Assembly: GCA_015143295.1 (NCBI GenBank)
Contig: CM026573.1
Location: 3,321,950-3,385,949 of the forward strand
Reading direction: 5' to 3'
DNA length: 64,000 nucleotides
From: Tetracentron sinense
Lineage: Eukaryota; Streptophyta; Magnoliopsida; Trochodendrales; Trochodendraceae
The notes beneath the pieces were generated by a model, which was not told the origin of the DNA, searched no databases, and saw only the letters and a program-made list of their open reading frames with translations. The position numbers and the translations under genes were made by a program. Positions 21,405 to 33,444 of this stretch are shown here, piece after piece; positions within the stretch are counted from its first letter, which is position 1; each line of letters opens with the position of its first letter.

Positions 21405-24400
21405 TTTTTTTTTTGGTAGAAACTAAAAATTTATTCATCTGAAAGAGAGATGTACATGGGTCTGAAGGTTAAAACCTCTATTAGCAAAAGTCAGGTTTTC
21501 CATAGTACAACTTCCGGATCTAAAAAACTGAGAAGCCTCAAAGTCTGCAACTTTTGCCAGGTTATGAGCTGCAAAGTTTTGAGATCTTCTCACCCATCTA
21601 ATGGAGGATTTAGGGAAATTTTTCCACAAGATCAGAATATCTTCAAAGATATATTTAATGTCCCAATGAGGAGTTACTTTTCCGCCATTAATAGCTTGTA
21701 TGATGGATTGAGAATCACCTTCAAAGATGAACCGGTTCCAGTTGTTTTGGAGGCAGAATAAGAGGCCCAGAAACATAGCTTTTGCCTCAGATTGTCTTGC
21801 ATTTCCAGACTTAATATGAAAACAAAAGGAAGCAACATGCCTACCTGTATGGGTCTTAGCTAATCCTCCCACGCTTGAGATCGAGCCGTCCGAGGAAAAA
21901 GAGCCATCCACGTTAATCTTAAGCCAACCAGTTGGAGGGGCGACCCATCCTAGGCCTTCCATATAACTCGCATAAAATCTTGGGGCCGAGTTGTTGAGGA
22001 TGTCCAAGGCCGGGTTAGAAATGAGCATTGAAGATATATCAAAGGCATATGCAGTTGCTCTTTCTATAGTTCTTCTAGGATCATGTTCAAAGTTTTCATA
22101 TGTATTCATTTCTAGATTTCCAGATCATCCAAAACACACATATAATCCTGATTGTAACCTCAAAGTTGTTGGCTTTAAATAGACCTCCTGTCGCCCACAT
22201 ATCCCACCACTTCTCCAACGATACAACGATACTCTTGTCACTAAGATAACAAATTGACGATCCAAACCAAACACTTCTTGCAAACTCACATTCAAAGAAT
22301 AGATGAATACCTGATTCAACTTCATTTCCACACATTCTACACATCAGATCAATATCAACTTTCCTTCTCTGAAGATTCACTCCTAATGCCAGATTATTTA
22401 AAATATATTTCCACATGAAAAGGAGCAATTTTGGGGGAATCGGGATCTTCCATAAGGAACTCCATCTCAGGCTAGGAGTGTTATCTGAAGAGAATGATGC
22501 ATTTTTGAGTTTCCATGGATCATACCTTGTTGCCTAGAAGTAAGCTTATTTAACACTAAAATTTTCTTTAGCTTCGAAATTCAAACCCATGAATCTTTAA
22601 CACCCAGGACACTTGGTTGAATATTAAGAATTTCCCGAACCTTGGAAATGGAGAAGAGATTATCAAGAGTTTCAGATTTCCACTGTTTCGAGATAGGGTC
22701 AAGAAGATGAGAGACTTTCAAGATTTTGCAACCTTCCGGTTTTGGAGAGAAGATATGAAAGTTTGGCATATTATGAACCCATGGATCCTTCCAAGGGTCA
22801 ATAGAGTGGCCTGTGCCCACCTGTTTCCACATACCTAACTGAAGAAGGTCTCGACCATGAATAATGCTTTTCCAATCCCAAGATTCTCTATAATTTTTTT
22901 TTGGCTTTCATAAAATCATCTTTGGGAAAATAAAGAGATTTAAGAATTCTACTCCAAAGAAGGTCCGGCATTGTTTTCAATTTCCAAGCTTGTTTTGCTA
23001 AAAGTGCCTGGTTGAAAAAAGCCATATTTCTGAACCCGAGTCCCCCAACAGATTTTGAGTAGCACATTTTCCTCTAGCTACACCAGTTAATTCTTCATTC
23101 TTCCTCTTTTTGGCCCCACCAATATTGGGAGATTGCCGAATTTATAAGACCAAACCATTTGGCTGTCATTTTGAAACAGCTCATTGCATAGCAAGGTATT
23201 GACTGCGTCACTGCTTTAATCATGATATCTTTCCCTGCCTGCGATAAAAGAGAGCCTTTCCATCCTTTGATTTTTGATAGTATCCTTTCCCTTAGATACC
23301 CAAATAACAGAGTTTTTGACCTTCCAAACTCTATTGGTAAGCCCAAATATTTTCTTGGAGGTGCCATAGAGTGAATCTCTAATTGAGAAGAAAGCGAAAG
23401 CTTTACTTGATCAGGTGTGTTGCTGCTAAAAGTTACTCTCGACTTTTGAAGATTTATAGCTTGTCCCGATGCTTTACAGTAGCAATCAAGAATCTCCACA
23501 AAAAGAAGATGGGAGAGAGGAGCTGTTTTTGCCACTTTAATTCCACTCAGTAAATTACACTCCATAGAATGTCTAATCATTGGAGAAAGAGCTTCGGTAC
23601 AGATAATTGATAAATAGGGAGAGAGAGGATCCCCTTGTCGGAGCCCTCTAGAAGGATGAATATTACCAGTCGACTCACCGTTGATTAAAATAGAAAATGA
23701 GGTAGTTGTAACACATTGCATGATAAGTTATCTCCACCTTGTACAAAAGCTCATTTCTCCATTATTGCTTATAGAAAAGACCATTCAACATGATCATACG
23801 CCTTACTCATATCCATCTTCATTGCCAGTTGATACTTTTTCCCTTTTTTGAGTCTTCTGAGGTAGTGGAAAACCTCATGAGCTATTAAAACATTGTCAGT
23901 GATTTTTCTTCCCATAACAAAAGTTATTTGCTCAGGGCCAATAAGATCTGGTAGTAAGGTTTTGAGTCTATTTGCCAGGATTTTAGAGATAACCTTGTAG
24001 ACTACATTGCAAAGACTGATTGGTCTAAATTGGCCAATGGAATGAGGATTGCGGATTTTTGGAATAAGAGTTATAAGGGTATGATTTAGTTCTTTAAGAA
24101 GAAAACCACTGTTAAAAAAACTAAGAACTGTAGCACAAACATCTTTCCCCACAATATCCTAGTGTTTTTGGAAAAAATGAGCAGGCATACCATCCGGACC
24201 AGGAGATTTTAGAGGATTCATTTGGAAGAGAGCACATTTTATTTCCTCTACAGTAATATTCTGACAGAGGGTTTTATTTGTCTCAGAGGTGACTAAGGTC
24301 TGGATATTCTCAATAGAAAGCAGGAGAATATCAGGATTTGAGGTGGAAAAAACCAACTGATAATGGTGGATGATGTGCTCCTTGATATCCGCATGGTTAG

Positions 24401-26560
24401 AGATCCAATCGCCAAATTCTGTTTGAAGATTTGAAATCTTGTTTGATCTTCGTCTTTGAAGGGTAGTTTGATGAAAAAACCTTGTATTTTTGTCCCCCAA
24501 TTTAAGCCAACTAACTCTTGATTTTTGAGCCCAAAAAATCTCTTCTTGCTTGAGGGCTTCTTCCAATTCACCAATCAAACTTTTTTCAAGATGCATAGAG
24601 CGGCCCCTATTATCCTGTTCTTGTACAGATCCAATCTGAGCTTTTAAAGACAAAACCTTCGAATAAAGAACACCAAACTCGACTTTATTCCATCGCTTAA
24701 GATCAAATTTGCAATTTTTGATCTTATTACAAGGGGAGAACATAAAGGAACCACCACTCGAGTTAGACCAAGCATTAGAAACAATATTTGAACAAGATGG
24801 ATGGGAAGACCACATAACCTCATATCGGAAAGACGGTCGAAAAACTCTGGATGCCACTTCTGTGTTAATCAATATCGGTCTGTGATCAGACCCAATAGTT
24901 GGGAGGTGAGTGACAGAAGAATCAGGAAACAAATCAATCCATTTAGGATTAGCCAAACCTCTATCTAGCCAGACCTGAATGAGCTCCTCGCCATCACATT
25001 TGTTGCTCCAAGTGAAAGGCTGTCCTTGATAATGAAGATCAATAATCCTTGCTTGAGACACCATTCTTTGAAAAGGAACAAACTGAACTTGACTTCTGGT
25101 TCTTCCCCCAGATTTTTCTGATTCAACAAGGTAATCATTGAAATCTCCCATTGCTAACCACAGAGTGAGGTTGCTATCTTGGGAACTCTCCATATCCCTC
25201 CACAAATTATTTCGAGCCATGTTGTCATTCAGACCATAAATTAAGGAAAGGTCCCACTTTGGAAAATATTCCTTCTCTTTGATCTTTAATTGCACCAAGT
25301 TTTGAGTGAAGGATAAAACTCGCAGCTTCACACTGTCATTCTAAAAAATTGCAATACCTCGCGACAAACCAATTGGATCAACAGTGAACATGTGATCCAG
25401 AGAAGATCTCTTTTTTATCTTAGTCAATTTTTTTGCTTTCATCTTTGTCTCCATTAGCAAAACAATGAAGGGACGGAGAGACATCACCATATCTCCAAGT
25501 TGACAAACTGTCAGGTTCCGTCCTAGGTCCTGACAGTTCCACCAGAGTGTCAACATTTATCCTGGGGTGGCTGTTCCAAGACAGCTGCCCCTTTAAAATT
25601 AATGAGATTGGGAAGAGAAGCTTCTTGATAGGAGGTCAGCTCGAAGCCCGAAGGATAACGAGAGTCAAGTTGATGAAGATTTGATACTTTTTCAGACTTC
25701 AGAACAATGGGGTAGGGTGAGATTCTCTTTGAAGAAGCACTGGCTAAATATTTTTTTTCCTTCCCGTATTTCTTTTCAGTTTTTCGAAGAAGGTAAGAGA
25801 GATTATTAGACGGGTCAAAAGGACAAACGGGTCGTGGGTTTTTTGCAGTTGGGTGACTCAGGCTAAAGGATTGTTTTTGAGGAAAAACATGAGTTGTTTT
25901 GGGTTTATTAGGGATAACCCCAATCTCGTTAATTGAGTGAGGGATGATCTCCACTTCTAAAAGAAGCATATCAGCATCTTGTCCTTTATTGCATGCACTT
26001 TTGCAGGGCTAAAGGTCTCCACACAAAATCTTTTGAGATTGATGCTGGGTAGTTTCGATCCCCCACTTGGGAAGGGAGTTGCCGAAATAGAAGGGTTTGA
26101 TTTGCCGTGGGTTCTTCAAGCTGTTGCTAACCTCTGGATAAGAGAATTGATATCTCGTTTGATCTACTTCCACAATATCCGGAATTTCCCAATCGTGCTC
26201 TTGGGATTGCCGTGGTTTCTTCACGCTGTTGCTAACCTCTGGATAAAGGGATTGATATCTCATCTGATCAACTTCCACAATATTCGGAATCTCCAAATCG
26301 TGCACCTGGGAAAACTAAGCATTCGAGATGTGTTATGGGGGTATAGTTTTATATTGGGACGCCTAGCCTCATCAAATCCCAACCCAACATGTGGCTCCAT
26401 CCTACTCACTAGAAGATCCGAATCGAGATGCAATACTGTAACTAGTTTTTTTGATGGAATGTTTGCCGGAGAGATAATCATTCCAAGTTCGGTTTCGGCG
26501 ACTGGGATGGAGAAGGATGAAGACCAGAAAGCTTTCTACCTTTCATTCTAACATGCTCGA
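21405..26560 (-). mobile_element. Decayed full-length-like L1 LINE (ORF1 remnant, EN, RT, zf-RVT, RNase H)
   Basis: Minus-strand order: ORF1-like part (26551 to about 25557), EN (25556-24700), RT (24200-23095), zf-RVT zinc finger and RNase H. EN begins MLTLWWNCQDLGR and keeps GDFNDYLVESEKSGG and SDHRPIL. RT keeps GQFRPISLCNVVYKVISKIL and MDMSKAYDHVEWSFL. Zinc finger CRMCGNEVESGIHLFFEC is at 22096-22428. RNase H (21435-22109) has LKINVDGSFSSDG. Poly-T at 21405-21414 is the tail. The frame is broken at several joins (about 25335, 24155, 23725-23768, 22900, 22430), and RT lacks the stretch that should hold (F/Y)ADD: SHLLF runs straight into a downstream segment near 23500. So it is dead. 5' end uncertain; no target duplication found. 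Confidence 0.85.
26009..26305 (-). repeat. Internal tandem duplication in the LINE ORF1 region, unit about 108 bp
   Basis: The minus strand translates to two successive copies of EIPNIVEVDQMRYQ / EIPDIVEVDQTRYQ followed by YPEVSNS. This is a duplication inside the ORF1-like part. Function of the repeat unknown. Confidence 0.6.
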
Positions 26561-27714
26561 GGTGTGGGTTTAACAACTCACTGTTCTCTACCTTTATCCA
26601 CACTCCAAAGGAAGGAACCTTGCTTCTTTTTCTCTCGTGACATAACTCTTTGGGTTTGGTTTTTTTAACTCGTTTGTAAGTGGGTCGGGCATATCAACTA
26701 TTTTTTTTAATTGTTATTATATAGTTTCAAACTTTACTTATTAAATCTATCTATCTATATCTATCTATATACTACTACTATATAGTAGTTGGTCTTCACG
26801 TGACACCCCTCACAATCTTTTATTTAAACTCTAAATTATTGCCAAGTGGCACCTATTTTCGTCTCTCATAAATTATTGGGATTTTTCCCTAAATACACCT
26901 GCGGGTTTTTTGAGACCCCCAAAATACACCCCACTTTTAAAATCTTCCCTTAATACACCTGAAAGTTATTTTGAGACAATTTTACCCTTAAATGAAAATA
27001 AAAGGTAAAGTAAACTCATGAGTCTAAGAGTTTCTCTTCTCCTCACCGTAATCTCTCTTCTTCTTCACCATTTTTTCTGCTGGCTCCCTCCGTCTCACGC
27101 GGCCGGCTCCCGCCATTGTTCCGCCATTAGATCCCGTGGTTGTCAATACTCTCACAATCTCTCCTCTCTATTTTCTGTAAGATGAAAGTTAGGGTTTATT
27201 TTTTCCTCTCTCCAATTTCTTTCTATCATTTACTCTCCTATTTTCATGTCATTTTTTATTTAATAGAAGATTTTTTAAAGTAAAATGGAGGATCCATGGA
27301 GGGATCCTCCATCTTGAATGATTCGAAGTCGAGAGTGAATGATTCGAAGTCGAGAGGTTGAAGAAGATCAAATTTCTGATTTTCGCGATCATTTACAGAA
27401 ACTCACGATCAAGATATAATTATCGCGATCAGATCAAAATATTCACGATCAATCTTTATTCTCGCTAGTTAGCGGTCAGTTGATCGTGACAAGTTAGCGT
27501 CCAACAATTACTATTGATAGATCGCAAATATTTTACGGTTGATCGTGATTTGTCTACCATTTTGCGATTAAAGTTTTCCACCAATTCGCGATTGATCGTG
27601 ACATTTCCTAACAATTCACGATTGATTGCACTGTAATTAACGATCTTAAAAACAAAAGATTAGTTGTTGAAACAAATTAAGTGTCGGCGGCGTAATGATG
27701 GGAGACGGCGGCGT

Positions 27715-28265
27715 GGTACTGGTAACTCTCTTCTTCTTCACCATTCTTCCCACCGGCTCCTTCCGTCTCACGCCGCCGTCTCCCATCATTGCTCTGCTGT
27801 TATCTCCCGTGGTGGTTAGTGCTCTCACCATCCCTCCTCTCCATTTTCTGTAGGATGGTAGTTAGATTTTATTCTCTTTTCATCCGTCTAATTTCTTTCT
27901 ATCATTCATTCTCCTATTATCATTTCATTTTTTTTTTTATCTAATAGACGATTTTTTAAAGTAAAATGGAGGATCCATGGAGGGATCCTCCATTTTGAAT
28001 GATATGAAGTCATGAGGTTGAAGAAGATCGGATTCATGATTTTTGCGATCATTTATAGAAACTCACGATCAATATATAATTATCGCGATCGGATCAAAAT
28101 ATTCGCGATCAATCTTTATTCTGACTAGTTAGCGGTCAGTCGATCGTGAAAAGTTAACGTCCACCCATTACCATTGATTGATCGCGAATATTTTATGGCT
28201 GATCGTGATTTATTTACCATTTTGCGATTGAAGTTTTCCACAAATTCGCAATTGGTCGTGACTTT
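27715..28265 (+). repeat. Third, internal copy of the MULE TIR sequence
   Basis: Direct copy of about 27050-27600: same order of CTTCACCATT, GGCTCCYTCCGTCTCACGC, TTTAAAGTAAAATGGAGG, AGATCGGATTCATGATTTT and CGATC-rich part. It is more diverged from the left TIR than the right TIR is, so it is an older duplication or came from another family member. Confidence 0.7.
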
Positions 28266-28809
28266 AAGAAGAAACTAGTTTAGATCGTTATTTTTCTTTA
28301 AGATGAAACGATCTCTTCTTGGTGTTAAATTTGAAAATTTTTGGGGGTTTCCATTTGATTTAAAATAACTTTTGATTTATTTTAGTCATTCTTGCTTCAT
28401 TGTTTAGCCATGACTGTTGAATCTTTGTCATAAAGTACATTGATCTCTTATGTAGCAACCTTCCCGTGGATTTTGATCTGGTAAGTTAAGATACATGTGT
28501 TTATATTTATCATTCATATTCTTTTTGGTTATGACTTGCATTTTGTATGTTAACTTTCAGAAAAAGTCTACAAACTTCAGGAAGACAATTACATTTGACT
28601 TTTTGAAGCATATCAAGCAGTGAGGTCGTCCTCAATAGTATTGGTAGGTGGGAGTGGTTGTCACAGAAGGACACCTAAAGCAATGCCGGAAACACATCAA
28701 GCAATGGGGTAGTCAATATTATTGGTAGAGGGGAGTGGTTGTCATGGATGGCCATGAATGATTGTATTTATGCATATTTGTAGATGTTTAAGATAATGGG
28801 AGAATTTTG

Positions 28810-29165
28810 TCATTCTCTGTTTTTTTGACCATGATTCTTTTCGCTGGATCGTTAATTATAATGGACTGATCGTTAAATACAGGTTTAAATCCAAGTTTTA
28901 ATCGCAGTCTGTTTTTCTGACCGTGAGTTTGTCACTGGATCGTTTATTAGGATGAACATGATCGTTAAATACATGTTTCAATTACAGAGTTTCAATAACG
29001 GTCTGTTTTTTTGACCGTGATTTTTGTCACTAGATCGTTAATTAGGGTGGACATGATCGTTAAATACATGTTTCAATTGTCGAGTTTCAATCGCGATCTG
29101 TTTTTTTTATCGTGATTTTTTTCACTTGATCGTTAATTAGGATGAACATGATCGTTAAATATAGG
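28810..29165. repeat. Four tandem units of about 93 bp inside the MULE
   Basis: Each unit has TCTGTTTTTTTGACCGTG, then GGATCGTTAATTAGG, GAACATGATCGTTAAATAC and a TTTCAAT stretch. Units begin near 28816, 28909, 29003 and 29097; the last overlaps the end of the transposase fragment. Confidence 0.7.
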
Positions 29166-29359
29166 TTGTCTCCATCCAATGTTGTAGCCACAAAGAGTAT
29201 ACCCTTGTACTTGCCCTTAAGGTGTGTCCTATCAACAACTAGTACTCTCCTCACTAAAGACTTGAAGTTTCTAATGCATTGTTCGAGTGCAACAAAACAC
29301 CTCTCGAACCTGTTTGTTTCTGGGTCTACATGCATGACAGTCATAGTCCCCGAGTTCAT
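29087..29359 (-). pseudogene. MULE transposase fragment (MuDR-type core)
   Basis: 90 codons on the minus strand contain RRVLVVDRTHLKGKYKGIL and FVATTLDGDNLYLT, the first part of the MULE catalytic core with the first acidic residue (D in VVDRTHLKG). The rest of the ~600-800-residue transposase, including the zinc finger, is absent. Its frame runs into the 93-bp repeats at 29100-29165, so its end is not native. Confidence 0.75.
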
Positions 29360-30301
29360 CCTTTTAAGCTCATGAAAATAGGCTGGGAGTCACAGTTACC
29401 ATCATAAAAGCAAACAATATATTTAATGGTCATTACCTGTAAATATGAGAACATTTATGCATTAATAAACATATAATAAGGGTAAAATAAAAATATAGGC
29501 ATTAGGACACTTAATTTGTTTCAACAATTAATCTTCTGTTTTTAGGATCGTTAATTACAGTGCAATCAATTGTGAATTGTTTGGAAATGTCACGATCAAT
29601 CGCGAATTGGTGGAAAACTTTAATCGCAAAATAGTAGACAAATCACGATCAACCGTAAAATATTCGCGATCAATCAATAGTAATTGTTGGACGCTAACTT
29701 GTCACGATCAACTAATCGCTAACTAGCGAGAATAAAGATTGATCGTGAATATTTTGGTCTGATCGTGATAATTATATCTTGATCGTGAGTTTCTGTAAAT
29801 GATTGTGAAAATCAGAAATCTGATCTTCTTCAACCTCTCGACTTCGAATCATTCAAGATGGAGGATCCCTTCATGGATCCTCTATTTTACTTTAAAAAAT
29901 CTTCTATTAAATAAAAAATGACATGAAAATAGGAGAGTAAATGATAGAAAGAAATTGGAGAGAAGAAAAAATAAACCCTAACTTTCATCTTACAGAAAAT
30001 AGAGAGGAGAGATTGTGAGAGTATTGACAACCACGGGATCTAATGGCGGAACAATGGCAGGAGTCGGCTGCGTGAGACGAAGGGAGCCGACGGAAAAAAT
30101 GGTGAAGAAGAAGAGAGATTACAGTGAGGAGAAGAGAAACTCTTAGACTCATGAGTTTATTTTACCTTTTATTTTCATTTAAGGGTAAAATTGTCTCAAA
30201 ATAACTTTGAGGTGTAATAAGGGAATATTTTAAAAGTAGGGTGTATTTTGGGGGTCTCAAGAAACCCTAGGTGTATTTAGGGAAAAATTTCTAAATTATT
30301 G

Positions 30302-33300
30302 TACTGTGGGTCCCACTAACCTTAATTGAAAAACTTATTAATAAAATCACTTAGTTCTCTGTCTCTCCTTTGAATCATCTTCCCATCCGCATCTCTCCGA
30401 TGGATAGTCTCTTCCTCTCCCCCTTTCTTCCTCCTTCCATGCCATGATTCTTTCCCGTTCAATCCCTAGAAACCTAAATCGTTCGGCATTCCAGTTCAAT
30501 CGTTCGGCATTCCAAAAAAAAAACGAAGAAACTGACTAACAATACGAAGGTCATTGTAGCCTGCCCTTATGATGCGCAGCCTGTACAATCAATCGAATCG
30601 AATCGAAGAGAAGATCGGCGAAGGGTTGGGCATCTCCCCATGTTCTTGAGTTGGGAGCATCCTCTTCTGGTTCCAGTCATCAACATATTGAGCATAAGCT
30701 ATTTTCGTGAGTGGTTATAGTTTCAAAATACTCATTTATTTCCCCTTCAACACAAACTATGCATTCTCAACATTACTTTCCTATGTTCATTGGAAACCAT
30801 TTGTTGAAATACAGACTACAAAGTATTGAGTCTTTCTCATATTTTCATTTAGATTTTCTCAAAAGGGGAATGATAGATATCGGTTATGTGATCTATATAT
30901 ATATATTCAACATTTCATGGTCTGGTTTATTGCGTTTGAAGTTTCGTTGGGTCATTAATTTTGCCATTTCTGTTCTTGAACCGACTATCAAGGTTAGGGT
31001 TCTGTGCTGATGGAAATTTGGAACCGTACAGGAATTCCAGAGGCCATATTAATTCCATACTATACGGAATGTAGTTCTCTGCTTCGAATTTTATTCAGGT
31101 GCAGTTATGGTAGTCTTCGTACCAGTTCAAGTCATCAGGAAACATAGGGTTTGATCAATGGACGTGTCACCACTGCATTCTAATTCCACATTCAGAAGGT
31201 CCCAAGGTGGATTTAGCAGATTCATCCTTTTCTTTGGTTCTATTTTTTTGTCTTCATTCGGCAGCATTTGCAAGGTATTCATTTTGATGCATCCTTCTCA
31301 CTGAATCATTATTACTGTAGTCCCTAAACCATTATGAAAATATAGGGAAAACTGTGTCTACAGTTTATTACTTATGCAAAAATATTAGTATATGATGAAA
31401 TATTAGTTTTTTTTTATATATAATTTTTACCAAAATTGTACCTATAAATGATTAATGAAGTTTGAAGCTCCAATTTCTTAAAATTTATTTCATTGGAAAC
31501 ATGTTTGGACAAATGCAAAAGGCGTGTATAGGTGAGTAGTGACCAAACCCACATTAGATTATAAGAGAGTTACGACATTGAACTAATTTTTATTTATTTA
31601 TATTTATTAAGGATTCAAATTAATCAATAGACATAAACTGAAGTTTTGATTGAAAGCGCCCATCTTTTGCATAAGTGGATGAATTTTTGATAGCTAATGT
31701 TGGATATCTAAAGAGTTCATTGAGGATTGCCTACCTAAAAATGATTATACTGTATCTTTTAATTTTCATGCACAGTCCTTGCGAAGCCAATAGAATTCCT
31801 AATTTGTTGCACAACGGAAGTGGGTAGAGATCTCTTTTGTGTTAGAGACTTGCTTTCCCTTCCATATACTCCTATTGATTTTGTTTCACATTTTTCCCTT
31901 AGGGGATCAGAAATCTTATTTGACCTATACTATGTATCTTTTTCTCTCTTTTTTGACCCTCTATAGATTGCTTATAAAAGAAAGGGTCATAGGAAAAAAG
32001 AAAGAAGAAAAAGAACAATATAAATTTAGTCCATGCACTAGATTCATTCCCCACTTGAACACCACGAAAATTTATTAATGTCATTATATGTTAAAGTGAT
32101 TGAAGTAACCTAACCCAGGTGTCAAAGCTTAATATTAACTATGGGCGTGTTGGGTTGCAACTTGCAGGCTTGCATCTCCTTAACTCCAAATCATACTTTT
32201 CAAAAATATATTTTTTTGGAAGGTATGTAATACATTTCCCCTAAAACCTTCCCGCAAGTAAAACGATAAATAGGTCTTATGATGCTATAAGTCTATTTTT
32301 TTTGGTAAACTCAATCATACCACAAGGCAATTACTGAAGGCAATTACAAGGAAATACTCACACCACCCAAGCACTCACACACACACACACACCACATGCA
32401 AACTCACACACACTCACTCCACACACATGCAGCCCATATAAGCTTCACCCTAGAGCTCCTCAAAACGGGTACCAACCGTTTGAGGCGCTAAGGAACTTAT
32501 ATGGGACAACATGCTATAAGTCTATTTAAAATAAATTTCTAGATGATACCAAATATGTCAAATTTTCATTCATGCTTGAATGATTAGTCTTTGTAAGAAC
32601 TTTCAAAACAGATAAGCAATATCAGATTATCACATATTAGTCACCAATGGTGAAAAACAAATCACTCTCTTTGATTATGAAATTTTTTTAAAAGGAAAAT
32701 AGGGAGCAAAAGAAATTAGAAGAAAGACAAATTAAGTATTAAATAATCTTAAAAATTTATAACAAAATACGACATTACGAACAAAAAATATCAAAAATAC
32801 CATTAAACATAGCAATTAGATCCTTATTCCTTTGTCTCTCCTTTTCCACCCATCAAAGCATTACTTCTTTCCTTTTTTTTTTTACCTTTTGCTATTAACA
32901 TTTTGTCTTTTGTTTATGAGTTAAATTTTGTGGGCTGTTTATCTTGAATTATAAAATCGGGTCTCCTCTCTAACTACACTACTCATCAAAACCAATGTTG
33001 ATCGTATATTTCCTTTTTTTTTAGATTCATGGTTTTTATGATTTTGATGGGAAGGCTGAGATTGGATATAGAAGTCAATCATTCCCAATGGGCGTGTGCA
33101 TCCTTTTTCCTTGTCTTGGTATCAACCCCCAAAAAAAGGTATGTTAAAAGAGAAAATTAATTTTCCAGGAATATTACCAACTTCTTTTATCTGTTTTTTT
33201 TTTTACTATACCTATTTATGCATTTCATTGTTTTGATTTATACATATATAATAAAAATAAGAAAGCTTTGATCCAACTTTGCCTTACAATTTATGTATGG

Positions 33301-33372
33301 GTTTATTTTAATGGTATCATACCCTCTCTCTGTTTTCCAATTTAATTTTTTTAGTCTCTTTTAATTTTGCAG
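30302..33372 (+). other. Helitron interior with exon-like pieces, gene unrecognised
   Basis: Two stretches look like exons. Around 30650-30711, ASSSGSSHQHIEHKLF ends at a GTGAG donor-like site. At 31158-31274, ATG opens MDVSPLHSNSTFRRSQGGF and runs to ...SICK before GTATTC. I do not recognise the protein. The rest is AT-rich intron-like sequence and the SINE-like insert at 32299. Confidence 0.3.
32299..32510 (-). mobile_element. SINE-like / non-LTR insertion with 17-bp target duplication
   Basis: ATGCTATAAGTCTATTT occurs at 32282-32298 and 32511-32527. The insert starts with poly-T on the plus strand (minus-strand tail) and has a CA-rich stretch (32375-32430). The tail-proximal part (GTAAACTCAATCATACCACA) resembles 55561-55600. 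I see no certain A or B box, so SINE versus LINE tail is open. Confidence 0.65.
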
Positions 33373-33444
33373 TTTCTATATGATGGACTAAGCAATCTAG
33401 CGAAAGATATAAAATTCAGGTATATTTTTTGTCATTCCCATTAC

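Larger units (their letters stand above)
26879..30291 (-). mobile_element. MULE with ~800-bp terminal inverted repeats
   Basis: The TIR runs 26879 to about 27684 and about 29507 to 30291 (ends GGATTTTTCCCTAAATACACC and complement). Target duplication TAAATTATTG at 26869-26878 and 30292-30301. Most of the TIR is repeated a third time, direct, at about 27715-28265. Inside is a transposase fragment (29087-29359, minus) and four ~93-bp tandem units (28810-29165). Both TIR and tandem units are crowded with CGATCA/TGATCG. Intact TIRs and target duplication suggest recent movement; the coding part is mostly gone, so it is non-autonomous. Confidence 0.8.
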
